From contig CANRMP010000002.1 in assembly GCA_947631765.1 (NCBI GenBank), positions 124,001 through 188,000 of the forward strand: a stretch of DNA of 64,000 bases, written 5' to 3'. Shown in pieces: positions 20,654 to 29,255 of this stretch. The notes beneath the pieces were generated by a model, which saw only the letters and a list, made by a program, of their open reading frames with translations, ran no database searches and was not told the DNA's origin. The translations under genes were made by a program, and so were the position numbers. Source of the DNA: an uncultured Clostridia bacterium (lineage in GTDB: Bacteria > Bacillota > Clostridia > Oscillospirales > CAG-272). The stretch's first letter is position 1; every line of letters starts with the position of its first letter.

Positions 20654-21493
20654 TCAGTCCCTCCCCGCAAGTTTTTTCGCCCTCTTTGCTTTTTTGCCTT
20701 TGAGCTTTTTAAGGCTGTCGGCATTTGCAAAGTTGATAAGTAGCAAAAGCACGAGCACGGTTAAAATAATTATCGTGCAAAGCGCGTACATGCTGTATTT
20801 AACCTCATGCGCCGTCTGATTGTAAACGTAAAGGGGAAGGGTGACAAAGTCGGGAGAGCTTACAAAATGGCTTATGACAAAGTCGTCAAGCGACAGAGTG
20901 AAGGCGAGCATCAGTCCCGCGGCAATTCCCGGAGCAAGAGAGGGTAGCTCCACTTTGAAAAAGGTTTGGGCGGGAGTGCATCCGAGGTCAAGCGCCGCTT
21001 CCGAAAGATGAGAGTCCATTTGCTTGAATCTCGGGAGCACGGACAAGATAACGTACGGCAGGTTAAAGGTCACATGCGCGATTAGCATGGAGGTTCTGCC
21101 GAGCGAATTTGAAAAATGCAGAAAACCGCCCACCGCGACAAAAAAGAGCATCATGGAAACGCCGGTCACGATATCGGGGTTCATCATCGGAATATTTGTC
21201 ACGGTCTTTATCGCGCCCTGAATTTTTTTATTTCGCATTCTGTCTATCCCAAGGGCGGCAAAGGTGCCGATAAGTGTTGCAATAAGCGAGGAAAAGACAG
21301 CAAGAAAGAGTGAGTTTTCAAGCGCCTTTATCGCAACCTTGTCTTTAAAAAGCTCAAAATACCATTTTAGTGAAAGCCCGGCAAAATGCGTGGTGCTTCC
21401 CGAGGTATTGAAGGAGAAAACGACAAGAACAAGTATCGGCGCGAAAAGAAGCAGAAATATAAGTCCGATATAAAAACGGGAGAGATTTTTCAT
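20654..21493 (-). CDS. potC: Spermidine/putrescine ABC transporter permease
   Basis: ABC permease with EAA motif EAALDLGCTPAQTFFKVELPSLAPGIAAGLMLAFTLSLDDFVISHF. Confidence 0.95.
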   Translation of the reverse strand: MKNLSRFYIGLIFLLLFAPILVLVVFSFNTSGSTTHFAGLSLKWYFELFKDKVAIKALENSLFLAVFSSLIATLIGTFAALGIDRMRNKKIQGAIKTVTNIPMMNPDIVTGVSMMLFFVAVGGFLHFSNSLGRTSMLIAHVTFNLPYVILSVLPRFKQMDSHLSEAALDLGCTPAQTFFKVELPSLAPGIAAGLMLAFTLSLDDFVISHFVSSPDFVTLPLYVYNQTAHEVKYSMYALCTIIILTVLVLLLLINFANADSLKKLKGKKAKRAKKLAGRD

Positions 21494-22317
21494 ACAATTA
21501 TTCCTCCGTCCTCGTCGTTATCCGCGAATTTGTTCATTACCGCAAGCGAAATGAGAATAAGTATCATCATTATTAGCGATATGGCGGCGCCCGTGTTATA
21601 GGTCAGCTCGTTCTGGAACTGGCGCTCAATTGTGTCACCGATAAGGTCAAAGGTTCCGCCTCCGAGCTTTTGGGAAATGTAGAAGGTTGAAATCGAGGGG
21701 ACAAAGACCATGGTTATTCCCGAAATGATGCCGGGGACGGTAAGGGGAATAATTACCTTTGTGAGAACCTGAAAATTGTTGCAGCCGAGGTCTCTTGCGG
21801 CTTCGATGTATCTTTGGTCAAGCTTTGTCATTGTGGTGTAAATCGGGAGCACCATGTAGGGCAGAAAATCGTATATCATGCCGAGAATAACGGCGCCTCC
21901 CGTGCCGACCATCTTGAGCTTCGGCAAGCCGAGGTTTGAAAGCATACCGTTTATAAGTCCGCCGTTGTCAAGCAGACTCATCAGCGAATAGGTTCTTATA
22001 AGCAGGTTTATCCACATCGGGAGCATTAACAGCACAATGAGTATCTTTTGCTTTGAAGGGGCGGTTTTAGATATAAAATAAGCCAAAGGATAGCCTATAA
22101 GAATACAAACCACCGTCGCTATCAGCGCAAAGCCTATCGAAAGAATAAAGGTATTCGTGTATCCCGAAAGGCCTGTAATATTGTCAAAGGTGAAATTCCC
22201 GTAGCTGTCGGTAAAAGCAAAATATATAACAAAGAGCAGGGGAAACACAATGAACATCACAGACCAGAGTATATGCGGCGCCGCCGCCGCTTTTCTGAAA
22301 AGGTTTCCGGTTTTCAT
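21490..22317 (-). CDS. potB: Spermidine/putrescine ABC transporter permease
   Basis: [44 protein letters not shown]; 4-nt overlap with potC. Confidence 0.95.
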   Translation of the reverse strand: MKTGNLFRKAAAAPHILWSVMFIVFPLLFVIYFAFTDSYGNFTFDNITGLSGYTNTFILSIGFALIATVVCILIGYPLAYFISKTAPSKQKILIVLLMLPMWINLLIRTYSLMSLLDNGGLINGMLSNLGLPKLKMVGTGGAVILGMIYDFLPYMVLPIYTTMTKLDQRYIEAARDLGCNNFQVLTKVIIPLTVPGIISGITMVFVPSISTFYISQKLGGGTFDLIGDTIERQFQNELTYNTGAAISLIMMILILISLAVMNKFADNDEDGGIIV

Positions 22318-23453
22318 TCTTCATCCTCCTGTGAGAGGTCGGAAAGCTTGTCCAGCTCGTCGCTGAAAGAGGAATAGTCGCCGAACATGCCGGAAAATTC
22401 AGACTTTTTCATAACCTGTATCTCATTCGGGTCAATTGAAATGCCGATAGTCTCTCCGACGGCTACTTTGTCGGTCGTTTCTATCATCCATTTGAAATTG
22501 TCGATGTCCGCAATTATTTCATAATAGTCGCCCTTGAATGTCACCGAGGTTACCTCTCCGGTGAGCATACTGTCGGTAAAGGGAACGATGTCGATATCCT
22601 CCGGGCGCACCACAACGTCAACCGGCTCATTAGGAGCAAATCCGAAGTCCTCACACTTAAAGGTCTGCTTTGCAAAGCTCACCTCATAGTCGCGCAGCAT
22701 AATGCCGTTTACGATATTCGACTCGCCTATAAAGTCCGCCACAAAGGCGTTTACAGGCTCATTGTATATTTTTTCGGGCGTGCCTATTTGCTGGACAGAG
22801 CCGTTTGCCATAACAACGATGGTATCAGACATCGAGAGCGCTTCCTCCTGGTCGTGTGTTACGAAAACAAAGGTTATGCCAGTCTTTTGCTGAATGTTTT
22901 TCAGTTCGACCTGCATGTCCCGCCGCAGCTTTAAGTCAAGAGCGGCAAGAGGCTCGTCAAGAAGCAGTACCCGAGGCTTGTTTACAAGCGCTCTTGCAAT
23001 TGCAACTCTCTGCTGTTGACCGCCCGAAAGGGTTGAAATGTTCCTCTTTTCAAAGCCTTTGAGATTGACGAGGGTGAGCATTTCCTTGACCATTTCGCGA
23101 ATTTGCGCTTCAGGAGTCTTTTTGATTCTCAGTCCGAAGGCGATATTTTCAAAAACGTTCAGGTGGGGGAAAAGGGCGTACCTTTGAAAAACAGTGTTGA
23201 TATGCCTTTTGTAGGGAGGAAGGTTTGTTATGTCCTCTCCGTCAAAAAATACATGTCCCGAGTCGGGGGTCTCAAAGCCGCCTATTATGCGCAGTGTTGT
23301 CGTTTTGCCGCATCCCGAAGGACCGAGCAGGGTAATAAATTCATTGTCGTGTATGTCAAGGTCAATACCTGACAGAACGGTCTCTTTGTCAAAGGTTTTG
23401 ACAATATCCTTAAGCTTTATAATAACATTGCCGTTTTTTGTGCTTTCTTTCAT
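22314..23453 (-). CDS. potA: Spermidine/putrescine ABC transporter ATP-binding protein
   Basis: [46 protein letters not shown] domain; start MKESTKNG with upstream GGAGGTGAG. Confidence 0.96.
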   Translation of the reverse strand: MKESTKNGNVIIKLKDIVKTFDKETVLSGIDLDIHDNEFITLLGPSGCGKTTTLRIIGGFETPDSGHVFFDGEDITNLPPYKRHINTVFQRYALFPHLNVFENIAFGLRIKKTPEAQIREMVKEMLTLVNLKGFEKRNISTLSGGQQQRVAIARALVNKPRVLLLDEPLAALDLKLRRDMQVELKNIQQKTGITFVFVTHDQEEALSMSDTIVVMANGSVQQIGTPEKIYNEPVNAFVADFIGESNIVNGIMLRDYEVSFAKQTFKCEDFGFAPNEPVDVVVRPEDIDIVPFTDSMLTGEVTSVTFKGDYYEIIADIDNFKWMIETTDKVAVGETIGISIDPNEIQVMKKSEFSGMFGDYSSFSDELDKLSDLSQEDEE

Positions 23454-23632
23454 TTGATCCGTGTGACTCACCTCCGCCGAAAAAATGCGGGTATTACAAA
23501 TCAAATATCAAATGTGGGGCGCGCTGTATGTCTAAAAATAATAGCTTGCAACATTCGGTATCGCAGTTTCCCGCAGTTTATGGTTTAAATTATATCACAA
23601 CCTTTCAACAAATGCAACAGTTCGACAAATTT

Positions 23633-24199
23633 TTATATAAATATCGCAAAAAACAGGTAAACGCACATAAGAAACGGGGAAATATTAGAGGAGGTCACAA
23701 TAAGAATATACACGGCGCAAACCCAGAGAATGAAAAGAAAAACCGCGCTTATCGCCTTTATTGCAAGCTCCGCCTTTTGCGGAGCAAAACGTGACAAAAG
23801 GGCGCCTAAAATTTTTCCCCCGTCAAACACCTTTATCGGAAGAATATTTATTAAAAAAAGCGAAAGGTTGCAAAGGACAAGATATAAATGAGAGCTTATA
23901 ATTCCGACGCCAAGGAGCGCAAGATTCATCAAGGGTCCGGCGGCGTAAATTACAATATCGTTTTTATACGAGGTTATTTTTGCCCTTCGGTGAATTGTGA
24001 CGCCCAGAGGCGTAAAGCAAACGCTTTCAATTTCGCTCCCTAAAAGGCACGCCGCAATAATGTGTCCGCTCTCATGGACAAAAACGGACAGTAAAATTGC
24101 GACAAGCATTTTTGCCTTCATCGAACAGCAGACAAGAATTGTTATAATAAGTGTAAAAGGCGACAGCTTGATACGCGGCATAAAAATCAACTCCGACAC
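23633..24199 (-). CDS. M50 site-2-protease-family zinc metalloprotease, SpoIVFB-like
   Basis: VFVHESGHIIAACLLG (HExxH) and LPIKVFDGGKILGALLS (second-site DGG). Confidence 0.85.
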   Translation of the reverse strand: MSELIFMPRIKLSPFTLIITILVCCSMKAKMLVAILLSVFVHESGHIIAACLLGSEIESVCFTPLGVTIHRRAKITSYKNDIVIYAAGPLMNLALLGVGIISSHLYLVLCNLSLFLINILPIKVFDGGKILGALLSRFAPQKAELAIKAISAVFLFILWVCAVYILIVTSSNISPFLMCVYLFFAIFI

Positions 24200-24247
24200 A
24201 TTATATGTGCCGGAGCTTCTGTTTTATGTTGTGGCGCTGCAGCGATA

Positions 24248-25474
24248 TCAAAGGCCGAAAGCGAGGGCTGCCGTATCCTTGGCTATGAGCAGTTCTTCGT
24301 TCGTTGGGATAAGATAAACCTCAACCTTCGAATCGTCTGTCGAAAGCTTTACGGTATTGGGCTGGCGGAGCATTTTGGCGTTGAGCTCTTTGTCAATCTT
24401 TACGCCGAGATAGCTCATGTTGTCGCAGACCACCTCACGGAGTCTCGGGTTGTTCTCTCCGAGTCCCGCCGTGAATACAATGGCGTCAAGACCGTCCATT
24501 GCCGCGGCGTATGCGCCTATCTGCTTTTTAATCTGATAGAAAAGAATGCTTGTGGCAAGCTCCGCGCGATCGTACAGGGGATCGGACGGTCCTCTCTCAA
24601 CCGCCGCTTCAAGGTCTCTTGAGTCAGATTTGCCGGTTATTCCTAAAAATCCGCACTTTTTGTTCATATAGTTGTCCATCTCCGCCGGACCCCAGCCCTT
24701 TTTATTCATGATAAAGGTAACAATTGCAGGGTCAATAGAGCCGCAGCGAGTACCCATTTCAACACCGTCAAGGGGAGTAAAGCCCATTGTAGTGTCAATA
24801 CACTTGCCACCGCGCACAGCGCTTATAGAGGAGCCGTTTCCGATGTGGCAGGTGACGATTTTTGTGTCGCCCGTTTTACCTTCTTTTGCAAGAATTTCGT
24901 TCATTGCCATTGAAACGAACCTGTGGGAGGTTCCGTGAGCGCCGTATCTTCTTATATTGTAGTCCTCATACATGTCATAGGAAAGAGCGTAGAAATACGC
25001 CTTTCTGGGCATGGTCTGATGAAACGCCGTGTCAAACACAAGCACCTGCGGCACGTCAGGCATGACAGATGTGCATCCCTCAATTCCCATAAGGTGAGCG
25101 GGAGTGTGAAGGGGCGCGAAGTTTACGCAAAGCTTTAATTTTTCAAGCACCTCTGGGGTCACAAGACAGCTTTCGAAAAAGTACGGACCGCCGTGCACAA
25201 CTCTGTGACCTATCGCTTTGATTTCGTCGACCGACTTAATACATCCGATTTTCGGGTCGGTGAGCGTGTCAACGACAATCTTCATTGCCACCGAGTGATT
25301 TTTCATTTCAATGTGTTTGGTGATTTTTTCGCCGTTTGCGGTTTTATGCTCGATAAGAGAACCGTCTGTCCCTATGCGTTCGCAAATACCTTTGCTCTTG
25401 ACGTCCTCTGTATCGGTGTCGATAAGCTGATATTTGAGCGACGAGCTGCCGGCATTGACAACAAGTACATTCAT
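24248..25474 (-). CDS. ackA: Acetate kinase
   Basis: MNVLVVNAGSSSLKYQLIDTD...GHRVVHGG...VFDTAFHQTMP...GENNPRLRE. Confidence 0.98.
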   Translation of the reverse strand: MNVLVVNAGSSSLKYQLIDTDTEDVKSKGICERIGTDGSLIEHKTANGEKITKHIEMKNHSVAMKIVVDTLTDPKIGCIKSVDEIKAIGHRVVHGGPYFFESCLVTPEVLEKLKLCVNFAPLHTPAHLMGIEGCTSVMPDVPQVLVFDTAFHQTMPRKAYFYALSYDMYEDYNIRRYGAHGTSHRFVSMAMNEILAKEGKTGDTKIVTCHIGNGSSISAVRGGKCIDTTMGFTPLDGVEMGTRCGSIDPAIVTFIMNKKGWGPAEMDNYMNKKCGFLGITGKSDSRDLEAAVERGPSDPLYDRAELATSILFYQIKKQIGAYAAAMDGLDAIVFTAGLGENNPRLREVVCDNMSYLGVKIDKELNAKMLRQPNTVKLSTDDSKVEVYLIPTNEELLIAKDTAALAFGL

Positions 25475-25490
25475 TTTGTTTTCCTCCTGA

Positions 25491-25519
25491 TTGACAAAAG
25501 TCATAACATATGTTAGAAT
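25491..25519 (+). promoter_or_regulatory. Promoter toward the TmcAL gene
   Basis: TTGACA-17 nt-TAGAAT, TGT before the -10. Confidence 0.65.
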
Positions 25520-25525
25520 GAATTT

Positions 25526-25554
25526 ATTATACAACACATTGTATAATATTTCAA
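25526..25554 (-). promoter_or_regulatory. Promoter toward ackA
   Basis: Minus strand TTGAAA-17 nt-TATAAT; overlaps the inverted repeat 25525-25548. Confidence 0.7.
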
Positions 25555-25604
25555 GCTTTTTTTGATTTTTTATATGAAACGCATCGAAAGGGGGAGAAAA
25601 GTAT

Positions 25605-26759
25605 ATGAAAAATGTTACCGTAATTTGTGAATATAATCCCTTTCACCTCGGCCATATGGCGCAGCTTCGCTTTATAAAAGAGTATTTTTATCCCGAAGAG
25701 ACATGTATTATTTGTATTATGAGCCCGAATTTCGTGCAGCGGGGCGATATTGCGGTTTTGCAAAAGTACCGTCGCGCGCAAATTGCAGTTGAATGCGGCG
25801 CATCTCTTGTGCTCGAGCTTCCGTTCCCGTTTTCAATTTTTTCAGCAGAGGGCTTTGCAAGGTCGGGTATAGAGATAATATCAAGGCTTGCAAATATCGA
25901 CTTTATATGCTTTGGAAGCGAGTGCGGCGACAAGGAGCGGATAGTAAGAACTGCAAATAACCTGCTTTGTGATGATTTTCGCCAAAGGCTGAGTAAGCTT
26001 ACAAAAAGCGAGTTTGACATTTCCTACGCCTCTCTTCGTGAAAAGCTTTATAATGAGATGTTTGGTGAGCCGCTGCTTACCTCTCCCAACGATATTCTCG
26101 GAGTTGAGTACCAAGCAGCGCTAAATAAGGCGGGGTGCGATATCAACTTTATTTTGCCGCAAAGAGACAAGAGGTATTCGGCAAGCCGCGTGCGAGAGCT
26201 AATTGTCGGGAATAATGACAATAATAATGAAGAATTGTCATCACTTGTTCCGGATATTTGTTATAAAAGTCTGAAAGATAATAAGTGCCTGTCACTTATG
26301 GCGTTTGAAGAATATTTGCTGACGTATTTTTCGCTTGCCGACCCCGAATATATTTCAAAATTTTACTCGCTTAATTTCGACATGGCGCATAAAATGGTCT
26401 CTGCGGCAAAAAAATGCGCAAGCCTTGAAAGCTTTATAACCTCTGTCAGCGACAAAAGGTATACTAAAGCGAGAGTCCGCCGCGCAATACTTGGATCTAT
26501 TTTTAGAGTTGAGGCTTCATACGCCGACATGGTTCCGCTTTACACTACCCCCCTTGCCTTTGACGAAATTGGCAGAAAATATCTTGCCGTCAGCTCCTCT
26601 TTCTGCCGCATACCGATAATAACCCGAAAGAGAGAGCTGTATTCAAATAAACGGGCGCTCTATCAATACGAGACGGGGCAGAGAGCAGACCTTCTTTACA
26701 ATAAGCTTCTTTTGTCAAAAAATGTCGAAGTTATAAAAAAACCTTATTCAAAAAATTAA
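25605..26759 (+). CDS. tmcAL: tRNA(Met) cytidine acetate ligase (TmcAL/YlbM, nucleotidyltransferase family)
   Basis: VTVICEYNPFHLGHMAQLRFIKE, IMSPNFVQRGDIAVLQKYRRAQIAVECGASLVLELPFPFS, ILGVEYQAAL. Confidence 0.95.
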   Translation: MKNVTVICEYNPFHLGHMAQLRFIKEYFYPEETCIICIMSPNFVQRGDIAVLQKYRRAQIAVECGASLVLELPFPFSIFSAEGFARSGIEIISRLANIDFICFGSECGDKERIVRTANNLLCDDFRQRLSKLTKSEFDISYASLREKLYNEMFGEPLLTSPNDILGVEYQAALNKAGCDINFILPQRDKRYSASRVRELIVGNNDNNNEELSSLVPDICYKSLKDNKCLSLMAFEEYLLTYFSLADPEYISKFYSLNFDMAHKMVSAAKKCASLESFITSVSDKRYTKARVRRAILGSIFRVEASYADMVPLYTTPLAFDEIGRKYLAVSSSFCRIPIITRKRELYSNKRALYQYETGQRADLLYNKLLLSKNVEVIKKPYSKN

Positions 26760-26839
26760 AATTAACATAATATCCATAAATTCAGCCAAGTTATTGACTA
26801 TAATATATATTATTAAGAGAAAAAAGCAGGAGGGCGGAT

Positions 26840-27154
26840 ATGGCAGAACAGATAAAAGGAAAATATCTTATATATAGAGGACTGCCCCTCGTTCGGGAAA
26901 ACAATATGATATGTTACGGCAGTATGAAAGACAAGTACATTCTCTACATGATGATACTTTCGTACAAGGAAATTTTGCTTGCGGACAATACCACCAAGGT
27001 TTCCGTTCCGGACAGAATTATCGGGCAGATAGTAAGTACCGATCCGAATTGTATCGGCGCCGATAAAATCGTCAAGAATTTTGAAAAAAACGGTCTTTAC
27101 GAAGCGTTCGATATGGGAATTGTGATTCTTGAGCGATATAACAGGACAAAGTAA
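26840..27154 (+). CDS. Hypothetical protein (104 aa)
   Basis: Intact ORF with SD-like AGGAGGGCGG upstream; no family recognised. Confidence 0.75.
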   Translation: MAEQIKGKYLIYRGLPLVRENNMICYGSMKDKYILYMMILSYKEILLADNTTKVSVPDRIIGQIVSTDPNCIGADKIVKNFEKNGLYEAFDMGIVILERYNRTK

Positions 27155-27221
27155 GATGAATTTATCGCCGGTAACGCCGGCGATTTCTTCATAACACAGT
27201 AGAAAACCACGGGAGGATGCA

Positions 27222-27596
27222 ATGCTTTTAAGAAGAAAAATACTTATAATTGCGCTTTTGACAGCCTTTATCCTGCCGCAGATTTCCTGCGCGCCAAGCG
27301 GAACGACGGTTATTGCCACGGCAAAGGGAAGTACAAAAATCGAGCAAAAAAGCGAAAACATCGACCAAAGTACAAGCAAAAATGACGGCTCGGATATACC
27401 GATTACCGGCGGCGCCGTGATTAATAAAAACACAAAGGTTATTCATATCGATCCCGAATGCTCCTCGGTTAAAAAAATGAGCGAAAAAAACAGACTTGAT
27501 ATTGATGGCAAGGAGATTTCAAAGTATATTGCGGAAGGCTACAAGCTGTGCTCTCTTTGCGGCAAGGATTACTCTGCGTATAAGGCAAAAAGTTGA
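27222..27596 (+). CDS. Small lipoprotein with paired His/Cys and CxxC motif
   Basis: Signal LLTAFILPQISC; C-terminal VIHIDPECSSVKKMSEKNRLDIDGKEISKYIAEGYKLCSLCGKDY. Confidence 0.7.
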   Translation: MLLRRKILIIALLTAFILPQISCAPSGTTVIATAKGSTKIEQKSENIDQSTSKNDGSDIPITGGAVINKNTKVIHIDPECSSVKKMSEKNRLDIDGKEISKYIAEGYKLCSLCGKDYSAYKAKS

Positions 27597-27626
27597 TTTT
27601 ACATATGAATTTTGTTTAAAAAACTA

Positions 27627-27655
27627 TTGACAAGGGAAAAAGCGTGTGATATAAT
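27627..27655 (+). promoter_or_regulatory. Promoter of tRNA-Pro
   Basis: TTGACA-17 nt-TATAAT with TGA before the -10. Confidence 0.85.
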
Positions 27656-27680
27656 AACAAGGCTGACTGAAAAACAGCAT

Positions 27681-27756
27681 CTGGGTGTGGCGCAGTTGGT
27701 AGCGCGCTACCTTGGGGTGGTAGAGGCCGCACGTTCAAGTCGTGTCACTCAGACCA
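27681..27756 (+). tRNA. tRNA-Pro (anticodon GGG)
   Basis: CTGGGTG/CACTCAG acceptor, anticodon arm CTACC-TTGGGGT-GGTAG, encoded CCA. Confidence 0.95.
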
Positions 27757-27766
27757 TAAAAAGACT

Positions 27767-27800
27767 TGACCTTTGTCATTTGACAAGGGTCATTTCTTTT
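27767..27800 (+). terminator. Intrinsic terminator after tRNA-Pro
   Basis: TGACCTTTGTCA..TGACAAGGGTCA stem then TTTCTTTT. Confidence 0.75.
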
Positions 27801-27841
27801 AAGCCATAACTCTTTTGAGGCTGAGATTTTAAGGATTTATT

Positions 27842-29188
27842 ATGGAAAAGAACTTAACAACCGGCAGTGTGTTTGAAACCATAGTGTCTTTTTCACTGCC
27901 GTTTCTGCTCTCTTATTTTTTGCAGACCCTGTACGGTTTGGCAGACCTCTTTATAATAGGGCAGTTTAACGCCGTTGAGAGCACAACCGCGGTATCTGTG
28001 GGCGGACAGGTGATGCATATGCTCACAGTTATGCTTGTGGGGCTTGCAATGGGCGCAACCGTTATGATAGGGCGAGCCGTCGGAGCCGACAAAAAAAGCG
28101 AGGCGGCAAAGACCATCGGCAATACGGTAACCTTGTTTACCCTATTATCCCTCTCTCTTACCGCCCTGCTTCTTATTTTTGTAGGTCCCATAGTCTCTGT
28201 CATGATAACGCCTCCTGAGGCGGTGCAGGGCACAAAAGAATATCTAAAAGTTTGCTTTATAGGTATTCCTTTTATTACAGCCTACAATATTATAAGCGCG
28301 GTGTTTCGGGGAATGGGCGACTCAAAAAGTCCGATGTATTTTATCGCCGTCGCCTGTGCTGCAAATATCGGGCTTGATTATCTGTTTATCGGGGCACTCG
28401 GCATGGGACCTCGCGGCGCGGCGCTGGGTACCACATTGGCGCAGACAATAAGCGTTGCGGTGTCTTTAATTGTCATAGTAAGGCGAAAATCCGGCATAAG
28501 ACTGACGCGCGAGTGCTTTGTACCCGAGAAAAAAACAATTAAGGAAATAATGAACGTCGGCTTGCCCGTCGCTTTTCAGGACGGCTTTATACAGGTCTCA
28601 TTTCTTGTAATCACGGCAATTGCAAACAGCAGGGGACTTACCGACGCCGCGGCGGTGGGAATTGTCGAAAAGATTATCGGGATTTTGTTCCTTATCCCCT
28701 CCTCGATGCTTTCCTCGGTTTCGGCGCTCTGCGCGCAAAATATCGGCGCGGGACGAATAGACCGCGCAAAGCTTACTCTAAAATACGCCACCTTTATTGC
28801 GGTGGGATTCGGGGTTCTTTTTGCCCTTACCGCGCAGTTTGTCGCACAGCCTGTTGTCGCACTGTTTGTAAAAGATCGGGATATCGGCGTTATAGTTGCC
28901 GGCGGGCAGTACCTTTGCTCTTATGTTTGGGACTGCGTATTTGCGGGAGTGCATTTCTGCTTTAGCGGATTTTTCTGCGCTTGCGGCAGGTCGGGAATCT
29001 CCTTTCTTCACAACTGTATTTCAATATGCTTTGCGCGCATTCCGCTGGCATGGCTTGCCTCGCAAATGTTTAAAGATACGCTTATGCCGATGGGGCTTGC
29101 AACGGTTATCGGCTCAATTTTGTCGGTTATTGTCTGCCTTGTCGCCTATTTTTGCTTATTCGGAAGGAAGAAAAATACCGAGGCGTGA
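27842..29188 (+). CDS. MATE family efflux transporter
   Basis: 12-TM pattern; FSLPFLLSYFLQTLYGLADLFIIGQF, FRGMGDSKSPMYFI, AALGTTLAQ. Confidence 0.95.
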   Translation: MEKNLTTGSVFETIVSFSLPFLLSYFLQTLYGLADLFIIGQFNAVESTTAVSVGGQVMHMLTVMLVGLAMGATVMIGRAVGADKKSEAAKTIGNTVTLFTLLSLSLTALLLIFVGPIVSVMITPPEAVQGTKEYLKVCFIGIPFITAYNIISAVFRGMGDSKSPMYFIAVACAANIGLDYLFIGALGMGPRGAALGTTLAQTISVAVSLIVIVRRKSGIRLTRECFVPEKKTIKEIMNVGLPVAFQDGFIQVSFLVITAIANSRGLTDAAAVGIVEKIIGILFLIPSSMLSSVSALCAQNIGAGRIDRAKLTLKYATFIAVGFGVLFALTAQFVAQPVVALFVKDRDIGVIVAGGQYLCSYVWDCVFAGVHFCFSGFFCACGRSGISFLHNCISICFARIPLAWLASQMFKDTLMPMGLATVIGSILSVIVCLVAYFCLFGRKKNTEA

Positions 29189-29207
29189 ACTATAAAAATT
29201 AAAATAA

Positions 29208-29246
29208 CGGCGACGGGTAATTTTTTACCTGTCGCCGCCCTTTTAT
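29208..29246. terminator. Terminator between convergent MATE and ABC genes
   Basis: CGGCGACGGGTAA-TTTTTT-ACCTGTCGCCG followed by CCCTTTTATT. Confidence 0.8.
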
Positions 29247-29255
29247 TGTCGGAGC

